From Rugosibacter aromaticivorans (GTDB lineage Bacteria > Pseudomonadota > Gammaproteobacteria > Burkholderiales > Rhodocyclaceae): a DNA stretch of 64,000 nucleotides. This document shows, one piece after another, positions 7,024 through 15,497 of the stretch (its first letter is position 1; each line of letters begins with the position of its first letter). The stretch lies in assembly GCF_000934545.1 (NCBI RefSeq), contig NZ_CP010554.1:806001-870000 (forward strand). Reading direction: 5' to 3'. The position numbers and the translations under genes were made by a program. Under the pieces are notes generated by a model. The model was given only the letters and a program-made list of their open reading frames with translations, did no database searches and was not told the DNA's origin.

Positions 7024-9906
7024 ATGGCCAAAAACCCTACCCCCAAATCCACCAAAACCGTCGAAACCCTCAAGCACGACGAAGCCACGCGGAAAAACAT
7101 TCCCACGGCCGAATTCCAGTCCGTGCTGGATGACGAGCAAAAGAACCCCAGGCAGGTTCGCTACCCGCGCACCGTCGCTGGCGACAGCGACGAAAAAAGC
7201 CATCGAAACCGCGACCTTGACCCGCAGCTCGTCTGGCGCGGCAAGGACGAGCAGGACTGGAGCGATCTCGTCGTGCACGCCCCGCCGCTCTACATCCAGG
7301 AAAAGGTGCACCCCAAGGCGCTGATCGACGACCTGCTGCGCCAGACCAGGGAAAGCCAGTTCGATGCCGGGCAGACCACCGCCGACCTGTTCGCCGACTT
7401 CAACGGCATCCCCAAGGGCGCCGACAAGACCGAGTTTTACCAGCACGACCAGAACTGGTCGAATCGCATGATCCTCGGCGACAGCCTGCAGGTGATGGCC
7501 AGTCTGGCCGAGCGCGAAGGGCTGCGTGGCAAGGTGCAGTGCATCTATTTCGATCCACCCTACGGCATCAAATTCAACAGCAACTTCCAGTGGTCCACCA
7601 CCAGCCGCGACGTGAAGGACGGCAACGCGGGACACATCACCCGCGAGCCGGAGCAGGTCAAGGCCTTTCGCGATACCTGGCGCGACGGCATCCACAGCTA
7701 CCTCACCTACCTGCGGGATCGACTGACCGTTGCCCGTGATTTGCTGACCGATTCGGGGTCGATATTTGTGCAGATCGGTGATGAAAATGTGCATCGGGTA
7801 AGGGCGGTTATGGATGAGGTGTTTGGGGAAGACAACTGTGTTTGCGTCATCGTGGTTTCAAAAACCACCGGCGCATCCAGTGATCTGCTCGGTTCAATCT
7901 GCGACTACGTGGTTTGGTATGCCAAAAACAAGGCTTCGGTGAAATATCGGCAGCTCTACACCAAGAAGGTTGCCGGTGAGGAAGGCGCAACTGGCTATAC
8001 GAAACTTCGTTTACCGAATGGCTTGATTCGTCCCATGTCAGAAGATGAGAAGGCCAATACGGACAATTTGCCACCTGAGAGCAGGGTTCTTGCGACGGAC
8101 AACATCACGAGTCAGCGACCCCCAGGAGATTTTCCAGTCACTTTCAAAGGCAAGACTTTCGTGCCGGTCAAAGGCTACTGGAAGACAGGCGAGATTGGCT
8201 TTCAGAAGTTGCTGAAGGCAGATCGAATTGCGGATACCTCTGGCGGGCGCTTGTCCTATGTTCGGTATTTGAATGATTTCCCAGCATTCACGGTGAACAA
8301 TGTGTGGGCCGATACGGTTGGGCAGAATCAATTCGGCGGTGACAAAATCTACGTGGTCCAAACAGCCAATAGGATTATCGAGCGTTGTCTTCTCATGGCC
8401 ACCGACCCCGGAGACCTCGTGCTCGACCCGACCTGCGGTTCTGGCACCACCGCCACCGTCGCCGAGCAATGGGGCCGCCGCTGGATCACGATTGACACCT
8501 CGCGCGTAGCACTGGCGCTGGCCCGTGCCCGCATCATGGGCGCGCGCTATCCGTTCTATCTGCTGGCCGATTCCCGCGAAGGCCAGATCAAGGAGGCCGA
8601 AGTCACCCGCACCGCGCCAAGTTCTCAACCAGTACACGGCAACATCCGCCACGGCTTCGTCTATGAGCGCGTGCCGCACATCACGCTGAAATCCATCGCC
8701 AACAACGCCGAGATCGATGTCATCTGGGATCAGTGGCAGGCGAAGCTGGAGCCGTTGCGCGAAAAGCTGAACGCTGTGCTCAAGAAGACCTGGCAGGAAT
8801 GGGAAATCCCGCGCGAAGCCGACAAGGCATGGCCGGAGGTCACCAAGAAACTACACGCCGACTGGTGGCAGGCGCGCATCGCTCGGCAGAAGGAAGTCGA
8901 CGCCTCGATTGCCGCCAAGGCCGAGTTTGAATATCTCTACGACAAGCCCTACGACAACAAGAAGTGTGTCCGCGTCGCCGGCCCCTTCACCGTCGAAAGC
9001 CTCTCGCCGCATCGCGTGCTGGGGGTGGATGAAAACGATGAACTGATCGACACGCTCAAGCAGGATCGCGCTGAATACAGTGCCAGGCAGACCTTCCCGC
9101 AGATGATCCTGGACAGCCTGAAAACCGCCGGCGTGCAGCAGGCGCACAAGGAAGACCGCATCACTTTCACCGCGCTGACACCCTGGCCGGGCGATCTGGT
9201 CTGCGCCGAAGGGCGCTACATCGAGGGGAACGCCGCAAAAGTCGGCGCTGGTGACACGGCGGCGAGCGCGTCCACTTCGACGGAAAAACGCGCCGCCATC
9301 TTCATCGGCCCCGAGTTCGGCACCGTGCAGCGCGCCGATCTGGTCGCCGCCGCCCGCGAGGCGGGCGATGCCGGTTTCGATGTGCTGATCGCCTGCGCCT
9401 TCAACTACGAGGCGCACGCCACCGAGTTCAGCAAGCTGGGCCGCATCCCCGTGCTCAAGGCGCGCATGAACGCCGATCTGCACATGGCCGAGGACTTGAA
9501 GAACACTGGCAAGGGCAACCTGTTCGTCATCTTCGGCGAGCCAGACATCACCCTGCTACCCGAGCCGGACGGCAAGCTGCGCGTAAAAGTAAATGGCGTG
9601 GACGTCTTCAAACCGCAAACCGGCGAAGTCGTCAGCCACGGCGCCGACGGCATCGCCTGCTGGTTCATCGACACCGACTACAACGAAGAAAGCTTCTTCG
9701 TCCGCCACGCCTACTTCCTCGGCGCCAACGACCCCTACAGCGCGCTAAAGACCACGCTCAAGGCCGAGATCAACATCGAGGCCTGGGCCACGCTCAACAG
9801 CGACACCTCACGCGCCTTCCCAAAACCGAAGAGCGGGCGGATTGCGGTAAAGGTGATCAACCACTTGGGGGATGAGGTGATGAAGGTATTCAAAGTCACA
9901 GGATGA
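7024..9906 (+). CDS. Site-specific DNA methyltransferase, beta class (type III Mod-like)
   Basis: 960 residues. The catalytic motif IV DPPY (IYFDPPYG, ~174-181) precedes the AdoMet-binding motif I (LDPTCGSGTT, ~467-476), the order of beta-class N6-adenine/N4-cytosine methyltransferases. The ~290 residues between them form the target-recognition region. The protein should methylate the host recognition site and so protect DNA from the restriction enzyme at 2332. A long C-terminal extension (~500-960) is typical of the large Mod proteins paired with such enzymes. Two oddities: codons around 7740-8390 are visibly AT-richer than both flanks, and residues ~738-750 ([14 protein letters not shown]) are encoded by a copy of the dispersed repeat, apparently inserted in frame just before RAAIFIGPEFG. 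Confidence 0.88.
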   Translation: MAKNPTPKSTKTVETLKHDEATRKNIPTAEFQSVLDDEQKNPRQVRYPRTVAGDSDEKSHRNRDLDPQLVWRGKDEQDWSDLVVHAPPLYIQEKVHPKALIDDLLRQTRESQFDAGQTTADLFADFNGIPKGADKTEFYQHDQNWSNRMILGDSLQVMASLAEREGLRGKVQCIYFDPPYGIKFNSNFQWSTTSRDVKDGNAGHITREPEQVKAFRDTWRDGIHSYLTYLRDRLTVARDLLTDSGSIFVQIGDENVHRVRAVMDEVFGEDNCVCVIVVSKTTGASSDLLGSICDYVVWYAKNKASVKYRQLYTKKVAGEEGATGYTKLRLPNGLIRPMSEDEKANTDNLPPESRVLATDNITSQRPPGDFPVTFKGKTFVPVKGYWKTGEIGFQKLLKADRIADTSGGRLSYVRYLNDFPAFTVNNVWADTVGQNQFGGDKIYVVQTANRIIERCLLMATDPGDLVLDPTCGSGTTATVAEQWGRRWITIDTSRVALALARARIMGARYPFYLLADSREGQIKEAEVTRTAPSSQPVHGNIRHGFVYERVPHITLKSIANNAEIDVIWDQWQAKLEPLREKLNAVLKKTWQEWEIPREADKAWPEVTKKLHADWWQARIARQKEVDASIAAKAEFEYLYDKPYDNKKCVRVAGPFTVESLSPHRVLGVDENDELIDTLKQDRAEYSARQTFPQMILDSLKTAGVQQAHKEDRITFTALTPWPGDLVCAEGRYIEGNAAKVGAGDTAASASTSTEKRAAIFIGPEFGTVQRADLVAAAREAGDAGFDVLIACAFNYEAHATEFSKLGRIPVLKARMNADLHMAEDLKNTGKGNLFVIFGEPDITLLPEPDGKLRVKVNGVDVFKPQTGEVVSHGADGIACWFIDTDYNEESFFVRHAYFLGANDPYSALKTTLKAEINIEAWATLNSDTSRAFPKPKSGRIAVKVINHLGDEVMKVFKVTG
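9236..9263 (+). repeat. Dispersed short repeat, copy 2 (inside methyltransferase gene)
   Basis: Exact core AAAAGTCGGCGCTGG with tail TGACACGGCGGC. It is read in frame as [10 protein letters not shown] and lies between two conserved-looking blocks of the methyltransferase, consistent with an in-frame insertion. Confidence 0.85.
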
Positions 9907-9922
9907 GCATGAGAGGCTAATC

Positions 9923-12115
9923 ATGACTATTCATCTCAATGCATTTCCACTACAAATTCCAGACAAGGCATTGAGTGTTTGCCGTATTCCCTATGAACAG
10001 GATCGGCTGGAAGTGCTTCGGGCAGAGCATAAAACTACCCATGCGTTCCGTCGGCAAGGCGATAGCATCCTTATCTTTTCACAGGACGGGCAGTATCCGA
10101 TTGCAGGAAAGACTGAGGCAATAAACCTGAAAGACAATTTTGGGGCCTTCTGCTTCCTCGTTAAGGATAGTTTGATACGCCACCTCAACAGCCTCAACCG
10201 CCGACCTACCGGCTTTAATCCGATAGAACTGGTGAGCGCAAAAGCGGAAGACAACCTACTCGCTACTGTCCTGAAAGAAGAATACCCATTCCAGATTTAC
10301 GTCAGGTACAGAATTGACACGCGAATTATCAATGAGAAACCCAACTTGGTAATCGATTGTTCGACACGAAGAACGGTAAGCAAGAACTGCCTTTATTTTT
10401 TGGGCAAGAGTTTCGATCTAACAGGTCGTTATGTCGTCACCGAACAGGATGACGGCCACAGAAAACTCTTGGGCTGTGTGACAGATATCGAGGGCGATGT
10501 TCTTCATATCATTCTGCCCGATGGACAAATTGGAAGGATTCAAGCCCAGGAAGCCTACCTTGAGGCGAGCAGGAAGAATTTCGATGACTATGTTTTGCAT
10601 ACGCACGGCAAGCAGAAGGACGCGATCATAGAGAAAATCAGAGAAATAGTTTCATCCTTCAACGGAGGCGAGAACAAGAAATCACGAATCGACACATTAA
10701 AGAAATATTTTCAATCCAGAAGCATTGCACTCATTGACGGAACTCGTGTTGATATTGAAGAGGCCGAAAACATCCAGAGCCTATGCGGTCAATTGGAAAA
10801 GCCCGTCTTCGTCTTCAACGACAATGGCGAAGCAGACTGGGCGGAGAAAGGACTCTCTCAGTACGGACCTTATACGAAGCGCACATTTGATAGAAATGAT
10901 CCATCGATCTGCGTGATCTGCGCGCAGCACGACAAGGGGCGCGTCGAACAATTCGTCAGAAAGCTCCTGAAAGGAATGTCCGGAAACAAGTATTTCACCA
11001 ACGGACTAGAAGGCAAATTTAGTCTCGGAACTAGCCGTGTTGAGGTATTCGTAACTGGTACCGATGATGTCAACGGTTACAAGAACGCGATAGAAACGGC
11101 GATCCGTAAAAAAGCGGACGACGGAGGCCGTTGGGATCTCGCGCTTGTTCAAGTGAGGCAATCCTTCAAGAAACTGGATGTGGGTGACAATCCTTATTAC
11201 TGGGGGAAAAGCCTTTTCTTCCTGCACCAAGTTCCAGTCCAGGATTTCACGATAGAACTGCTCACTCAGTCCGATTATTCCTTGGGGTATTCCCTGAACA
11301 ACATGGCGCTGGCCTGCTACGCGAAAATGGGAGGCGTGCCTTGGTTACTCAAATCATCGCCGACCTTGTCTCATGAATTGGTCGTCGGTATCGGTAGCGC
11401 CAACGTCGGACAGGAACGCGGAGTCGGCAACCAGCGAATCATGGGAATCACTACCGTTTTTTCAGGTGACGGCAGTTACATCGTTTCGAACACATCAAAG
11501 GCGGTCGTGCCCGACGCGTATTGCGACGCACTGACTTCGGTACTCGGCGAGACGATCCAGAAAATACAAAAACGCATGAACTGGCAAAAGGGGGACACCA
11601 TCCGCCTTATTTTTCATGCGTCGGTCAAGAAATTTAACAAGGAAGAGATTGAGGCCGTTCGCACTGTCATCGACAAGTATCGGGATTACCAGGTTGAATA
11701 CGCGTTCCTGAAGATATCCGAAGATCACGGGTTGCATTTGTTCGACTCTTCGAGTGCAGGTGCACAGAAAGGGAAGCTGGCCCCGCCGAGAGGAAAAACC
11801 TTCAAACTCTCGAAGTATGAAATGCTTGTGTACCTGATTGGCCAACGCGAACTTAGACAAGAAACCGATGGACATCCACGTGGCGTTATCCTGAACGTCC
11901 ACAAGGACTCAACGTTCAAAGACATCAAGTATCTAAGCGCGCAGCTTTATAGCTTTGCATCGCACTCTTGGCGCAGTTATTTCCCCAATCCTATGCCGGT
12001 CACAATCAGCTACTCTGACCTGATCGCCCGGAATCTCGGCTGGCTCAATCAACTGCCGGGTTGGAACGACTCGATCATGATTGGGAAGATAGGACAGTCG
12101 CAATGGTTTCTGTAG
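9923..12115 (+). CDS. Long prokaryotic Argonaute, catalytically degenerate (long-B type)
   Basis: 730 residues, the size of a full-length pAgo. The C-terminal half resembles MID-PIWI. The MID guide-pocket pattern Y..K..Q is seen as YYWGKS...HQVPVQ (Y425/Y426, K429, Q436/Q440). The PIWI core follows (ELVVGIGSANVG, MGITTVFSGDGSY, IRLIFHASVKKFNKEE, MPVTISYSDLIARN). The N-terminal ~380 residues should hold N, L1, PAZ-like and L2 segments; these are too divergent to place exactly. Active pAgos need a DEDX tetrad. Here the first Asp is Gly (GIG, G491) and the usual H-x-D is HAS (565-567), so slicing is not expected. Inactive long-B pAgos are known to use a nucleic-acid guide to activate a co-encoded effector. 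The overlapping nuclease gene fits that role. The gene is AT-richer than the methyltransferase before it. Confidence 0.82.
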   Translation: MTIHLNAFPLQIPDKALSVCRIPYEQDRLEVLRAEHKTTHAFRRQGDSILIFSQDGQYPIAGKTEAINLKDNFGAFCFLVKDSLIRHLNSLNRRPTGFNPIELVSAKAEDNLLATVLKEEYPFQIYVRYRIDTRIINEKPNLVIDCSTRRTVSKNCLYFLGKSFDLTGRYVVTEQDDGHRKLLGCVTDIEGDVLHIILPDGQIGRIQAQEAYLEASRKNFDDYVLHTHGKQKDAIIEKIREIVSSFNGGENKKSRIDTLKKYFQSRSIALIDGTRVDIEEAENIQSLCGQLEKPVFVFNDNGEADWAEKGLSQYGPYTKRTFDRNDPSICVICAQHDKGRVEQFVRKLLKGMSGNKYFTNGLEGKFSLGTSRVEVFVTGTDDVNGYKNAIETAIRKKADDGGRWDLALVQVRQSFKKLDVGDNPYYWGKSLFFLHQVPVQDFTIELLTQSDYSLGYSLNNMALACYAKMGGVPWLLKSSPTLSHELVVGIGSANVGQERGVGNQRIMGITTVFSGDGSYIVSNTSKAVVPDAYCDALTSVLGETIQKIQKRMNWQKGDTIRLIFHASVKKFNKEEIEAVRTVIDKYRDYQVEYAFLKISEDHGLHLFDSSSAGAQKGKLAPPRGKTFKLSKYEMLVYLIGQRELRQETDGHPRGVILNVHKDSTFKDIKYLSAQLYSFASHSWRSYFPNPMPVTISYSDLIARNLGWLNQLPGWNDSIMIGKIGQSQWFL

Positions 12116-13260
12116 AGAAGGAAAACGCTTTCCAACTCCGGGAATACCTTCACGGGAAAGTTGTCGACAGTGCAGGTAGCGACCCATTCAAATCCTGCTT
12201 CCTGTCTTTTCTCGGGTTGACGCAAGCGCAGCCTGCGTCATTTGATCTTGCAACATTGTCGTTGTATCAGAAATGCGCAATAGCCGGGCTGCATCTGTTG
12301 GACGCGAGTGTTTCCACGCAAGAGTTGTCTCGTCTTCTGGGCCAAGCTGCAAAGATCGATTCCACGCCTAGGCCATGGGTGTCCGATGTCTTCGGAACGA
12401 TGGCCCTGAAATGGCTTGTTGAACAAACAAACAATGAAGATGTTCAGAGCCAGTTTAAGACGTGGTCTGGAGGCTTCATTCCTCAGCAATTGAGCAGCAA
12501 CAGGTTCAATATTTACGAGAAGGATATCGCTGCGTATATCGGTGATTCCGAAGCGGAGGTTTTTTCCTCCGCATGCATTCCTCTCTTTCTGCACTATCAC
12601 GGGATACAACTCATCGTAGATCATCAGAAAAGGCTGTCTCTGATTGACAAGTTCATGGAGGAGTTCCGGCAGCAGGCGACTGTAGATTCATCAACCGCAC
12701 TTCTCAGTCTGATGATCTACGTCTTTGACATGGTGAACAAGGATATTGTGCTGGTTCCGCCAAATGGCTGGACCTTGACCGATCTTGTCAGGTTCCTGGA
12801 ACACATTCCAATCGGTCTGAAAAGATGGACATGGGAAAGCAGCGGCCGCACCAAGGGCGCCGACCCCGTTAAATGGCCCATCATGAACGAATATCACGTC
12901 CAGAATCTTCTGTATGTACTCCTAGCCCCGATATTCGAGGATATTGCTGATGAGATATATCTCCAGCCCATTGGACAGAAAACTCCACGCGTTGATCTTT
13001 ATCTGCCATCCGTGCACACGATCATCGAGGTGAAATACCGCAAAGACATGAAAAAATCATTTCCGGCTCTTATTGGTGAAGTTGCGGAAGATGTTTCGCT
13101 CTACCGTTCTGACCCAAAATACAAGGATGCACGGATCATTAGTTTTCTATGGGACCACACGCGATCGACGCAGGAACACGCAAAATTCAGGGAAGGATTA
13201 CTGAAAATTCAGGGTATGGACGGCTGTGTTGTTCTTAGCTCTCCTTCAACAATGGAATAG
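12103..13260 (+). CDS. PD-(D/E)XK nuclease, predicted Argonaute-associated effector
   Basis: 385 residues from the ATG at 12103 (MVSVEKENAFQ), overlapping the pAgo stop by 13 bases. A start 14 codons further upstream is possible, but the ATG at 12103 has a purine-rich ribosome-binding site (ATAGGACAG). The last ~130 residues show a restriction-like nuclease core: D298 in RVDLYLP and E309-V-K311 in IIEVKYRK, preceded by an HVQNLLY...IFEDIADE helix. The N-terminal 250 residues are mostly helical-looking and not recognised. From the known behaviour of long-B pAgo partners, it is inferred to be the effector that degrades DNA when the Argonaute detects an invader, leading to plasmid loss or abortive infection. 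Catalytic residues appear intact, complementing the dead PIWI domain. Confidence 0.75.
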   Translation: MVSVEKENAFQLREYLHGKVVDSAGSDPFKSCFLSFLGLTQAQPASFDLATLSLYQKCAIAGLHLLDASVSTQELSRLLGQAAKIDSTPRPWVSDVFGTMALKWLVEQTNNEDVQSQFKTWSGGFIPQQLSSNRFNIYEKDIAAYIGDSEAEVFSSACIPLFLHYHGIQLIVDHQKRLSLIDKFMEEFRQQATVDSSTALLSLMIYVFDMVNKDIVLVPPNGWTLTDLVRFLEHIPIGLKRWTWESSGRTKGADPVKWPIMNEYHVQNLLYVLLAPIFEDIADEIYLQPIGQKTPRVDLYLPSVHTIIEVKYRKDMKKSFPALIGEVAEDVSLYRSDPKYKDARIISFLWDHTRSTQEHAKFREGLLKIQGMDGCVVLSSPSTME

Positions 13261-13283
13261 GTAACCTAGAGCATTGCAATTCG

Positions 13284-15383
13284 ATGTACTTCCGCATCTC
13301 CGATACCTTCACTGATAGCCTCGCCAAGCTCACTGGCGAAGAGCAGAAGCTAGTCAAAACTACTGCCTTCGATTTGCAACTGAACCCGGCAAGTCCGGGA
13401 CTGAGTTTCCACAAACTCGACAAGGCGAAGGACAAGAACTTCTGGTCGGTGCGGGTGGGCAGTGATATCCGCTTGATTGTGCACAAGAGCGCTGCGAGCC
13501 TGCTGCTCTGCTATGCGGATCATCACGACAAGGCCTATGACTGGGCGGAACGACGCAAGCTGGAAACGCACCCCAAGACGGGTGCCGCGCAGTGGGTGGA
13601 GATACGCGAAACGGTGCAGGAAATTGTCGTTCCAGTGTATGTGCAAGGTGCCGTGCAGGCAGAACTGGTTATGGAGCCAAGGCCCGCTCCCAAACTGAAG
13701 CCGCTGTTCACCGACAGGCCCGATGATGAACTGCTTGGCTATGGCGTCCCGGCCGAGTGGCTGGCCGACGTGAAGAGCGCAACCGAAGACACGCTGTTGG
13801 TGTTGTCCGACCACCTGCCCGCCGAGGCGGCGGAGGCGCTGCTGGAACTGGCAACGGGCGGCAAGCCCCGCGTGCCGGCGCAACCCACGGCAACAGCGAA
13901 TCCCTTCGATCATCCTGACGCCCAGCGCCGCTTCCGCGTGATGACCAATGTGGAGGAGTTGCAGCGCGCGCTCGACTTTCCCTGGGAAAAATGGACTGTC
14001 TTTCTGCACCCCGAGCAGCGGCAATGGGTGGAGCGCGATTACACGGGGCCGGCGCGCGTTTCCGGCTCTGCTGGCACAGGCAAGACTATCGTGGCATTGC
14101 ACCGAGCCGCCTACCTCGCACGCATCAACCCTGACGCCCGAGTGCTGTTGACGACTTTCTCTGACACGCTGGCGAGTGCGTTGCACACCAAATTGAAGCG
14201 GCTGTTGGGCAACGCGCCGCGCCTTGCGGAACGCATGGATGTCTATTCGCTGGAAGCTATCGGTCTGCGCCTCTACAAGACTCACATTGGGCAGGTAACC
14301 ATCGCGGATCGTGCGGATGTGCGGGCTGTGATCGAGGAAGCGGCACGCGCTGTAGCCGGCCACAAATTCAGTTTGCATTTTTTGCTGACGGAATGGGAGC
14401 AGGTGGTGGACGCCTGGCAGTTGGCAAGTTGGGAGGCATACCGCGATGTAGTTCGGCTCGGCCGCAAGACCCGCCTGCCGGAGGCGCAGCGCGCGGTGTT
14501 GTGGTCTATTTTCGAACAGGTTCGTGCCGCGTTGAAGATGCGCAAGCGGGTGACCCAGTCCGAGCTATTCACGACGCTGGCCGCTGCGATTGCGGCCGGC
14601 AGCAAGGTGGTGTTCGACTTCGTTGTGGTGGATGAGGCGCAGGACATCGGTGTGGCCCATCTGCGGTTTCTTGCTGCATTGGGCGGTGGCCGACCGAACG
14701 CCTTGTTCTTCGCTGGCGACCTTGGGCAACGCATTTTTCAACAACCGTTTTCGTGGAAGTCGCTGGGCGTGGACATCCGCGGAAGGTCGCGCACCTTGCG
14801 CGTCAATTACCGCACTTCGCACCAGATTCGCTCGCAGGCAGACCGGTTGCTCGGTTCGGTGGTGACCGATGTGGATGGCAACAGCGAGGACCGGAGTGAC
14901 ACGGTTTCCGTGTTCAACGGCCCGCCGCCGATGATTCGAATTTTCAAGGACGAGAGCGAGGAGATCAACAACGTCGGTAACTGGATTGTGGCGCGGGTGA
15001 ATGATGGCGTGCTGCCGCACGAGTTTGGTGTTTTCGTCCGCTCTACAGCGCAACTTTATCGCGCCGAGGCGGCTGTCAACGCCGCAGGTCCGGCCTGCAA
15101 GATTCTCGATCAACACGTTGAGACTGTCAGCGGACATGTCTCAATCAGCACCATGCCCCTCGCCAAGGGACTGGAGTTCCGTGCCGTGGTGGTGATGGCG
15201 TGCGACGACGAGATCATTCCCTTGCAGGAGCGCATTGAGACAGTCGGCGACGCCGCCGATTTGCAGGAAGTGTATGACACCGAACGTCATCTGCTCTACG
15301 TTGCCTGCACACGGGCAAGAGATCATCTGCTGGTGACGAGCGTTGCGCCTGCTTCAGAGTTTCTTGATGATTTGAGAGGGTAA
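13284..15383 (+). CDS. RelE-like domain fused to UvrD/Rep-type SF1 helicase
   Basis: 699 residues. The first ~95 look like a RelE/HigB-type toxin fold: MYFRISDTFTDSLAKL, HKLDKAKDKNFWSVRV, SDIRLIVHK, then YADHHDKAYDWAERRK. After a linker comes an SF1 helicase: Walker A GSAGTGKT (~261-268), DEAQD (Walker B, ~448-452), GDLGQRIF, NYRTSHQIR, motif V-like STMPLAKGLEF and motif VI-like YVACTRARDHLLV. All main helicase motifs are present. It follows the nuclease gene by 23 bases on the same strand and returns to the high G+C of the restriction genes. The helicase could process DNA for the island's nucleases. Whether the RelE-like part still cleaves RNA cannot be judged from sequence. Confidence 0.8.
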   Translation: MYFRISDTFTDSLAKLTGEEQKLVKTTAFDLQLNPASPGLSFHKLDKAKDKNFWSVRVGSDIRLIVHKSAASLLLCYADHHDKAYDWAERRKLETHPKTGAAQWVEIRETVQEIVVPVYVQGAVQAELVMEPRPAPKLKPLFTDRPDDELLGYGVPAEWLADVKSATEDTLLVLSDHLPAEAAEALLELATGGKPRVPAQPTATANPFDHPDAQRRFRVMTNVEELQRALDFPWEKWTVFLHPEQRQWVERDYTGPARVSGSAGTGKTIVALHRAAYLARINPDARVLLTTFSDTLASALHTKLKRLLGNAPRLAERMDVYSLEAIGLRLYKTHIGQVTIADRADVRAVIEEAARAVAGHKFSLHFLLTEWEQVVDAWQLASWEAYRDVVRLGRKTRLPEAQRAVLWSIFEQVRAALKMRKRVTQSELFTTLAAAIAAGSKVVFDFVVVDEAQDIGVAHLRFLAALGGGRPNALFFAGDLGQRIFQQPFSWKSLGVDIRGRSRTLRVNYRTSHQIRSQADRLLGSVVTDVDGNSEDRSDTVSVFNGPPPMIRIFKDESEEINNVGNWIVARVNDGVLPHEFGVFVRSTAQLYRAEAAVNAAGPACKILDQHVETVSGHVSISTMPLAKGLEFRAVVVMACDDEIIPLQERIETVGDAADLQEVYDTERHLLYVACTRARDHLLVTSVAPASEFLDDLRG

Positions 15384-15391
15384 TAAAAGCT

Positions 15392-15410
15392 CCCTTGCGT
15401 CACGCAAGGG
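15392..15410. other. Hairpin downstream of helicase gene
   Basis: Perfect 8-bp stem CCCTTGCG / CGCAAGGG with a 3-base loop, nine bases after the helicase stop. There is no U-run, so it may stabilise the 3' end of the defence transcript rather than terminate it. Confidence 0.5.
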
Positions 15411-15416
15411 GTTCAG

Positions 15417-15444
15417 TAAAAGTCGGCTCTGGTGAGACGGCGCC
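15417..15444 (+). repeat. Dispersed short repeat, copy 3 (intergenic)
   Basis: AAAAGTCGGCTCTGG (one mismatch in the core) with tail TGAGACGGCGCC, between the defence island and the acnB terminator. It has the same orientation as copy 1 on the island's other side. Confidence 0.8.
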
Positions 15445-15449
15445 AAAAC

Positions 15450-15477
15450 AAAAAGCCCCGGTTTGCCGGGGCTTTTT
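15450..15477. terminator. Bidirectional rho-independent terminator
   Basis: Stem AAAAAGCCCCGG / CCGGGGCTTTTT with loop TTTG. The A-run and T-run on either side let it serve both converging genes, the SF1 helicase (plus) and acnB (minus). Confidence 0.92.
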
Positions 15478-15497
15478 GCTTTCAGTTCAGGTGTTGA

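Noticed and set aside
6802-7794. 330-codon minus-strand frame over the ATPase/methyltransferase junction
   Set aside because: Antisense to the start of a convincing methyltransferase; the apparent repeats in its product are the DNA repeats at 6849-6985.
9923-12115. Slicer-active Argonaute
   Set aside because: The catalytic Asp positions are Gly and Ser/Ala, so only a guide-binding role is supported.
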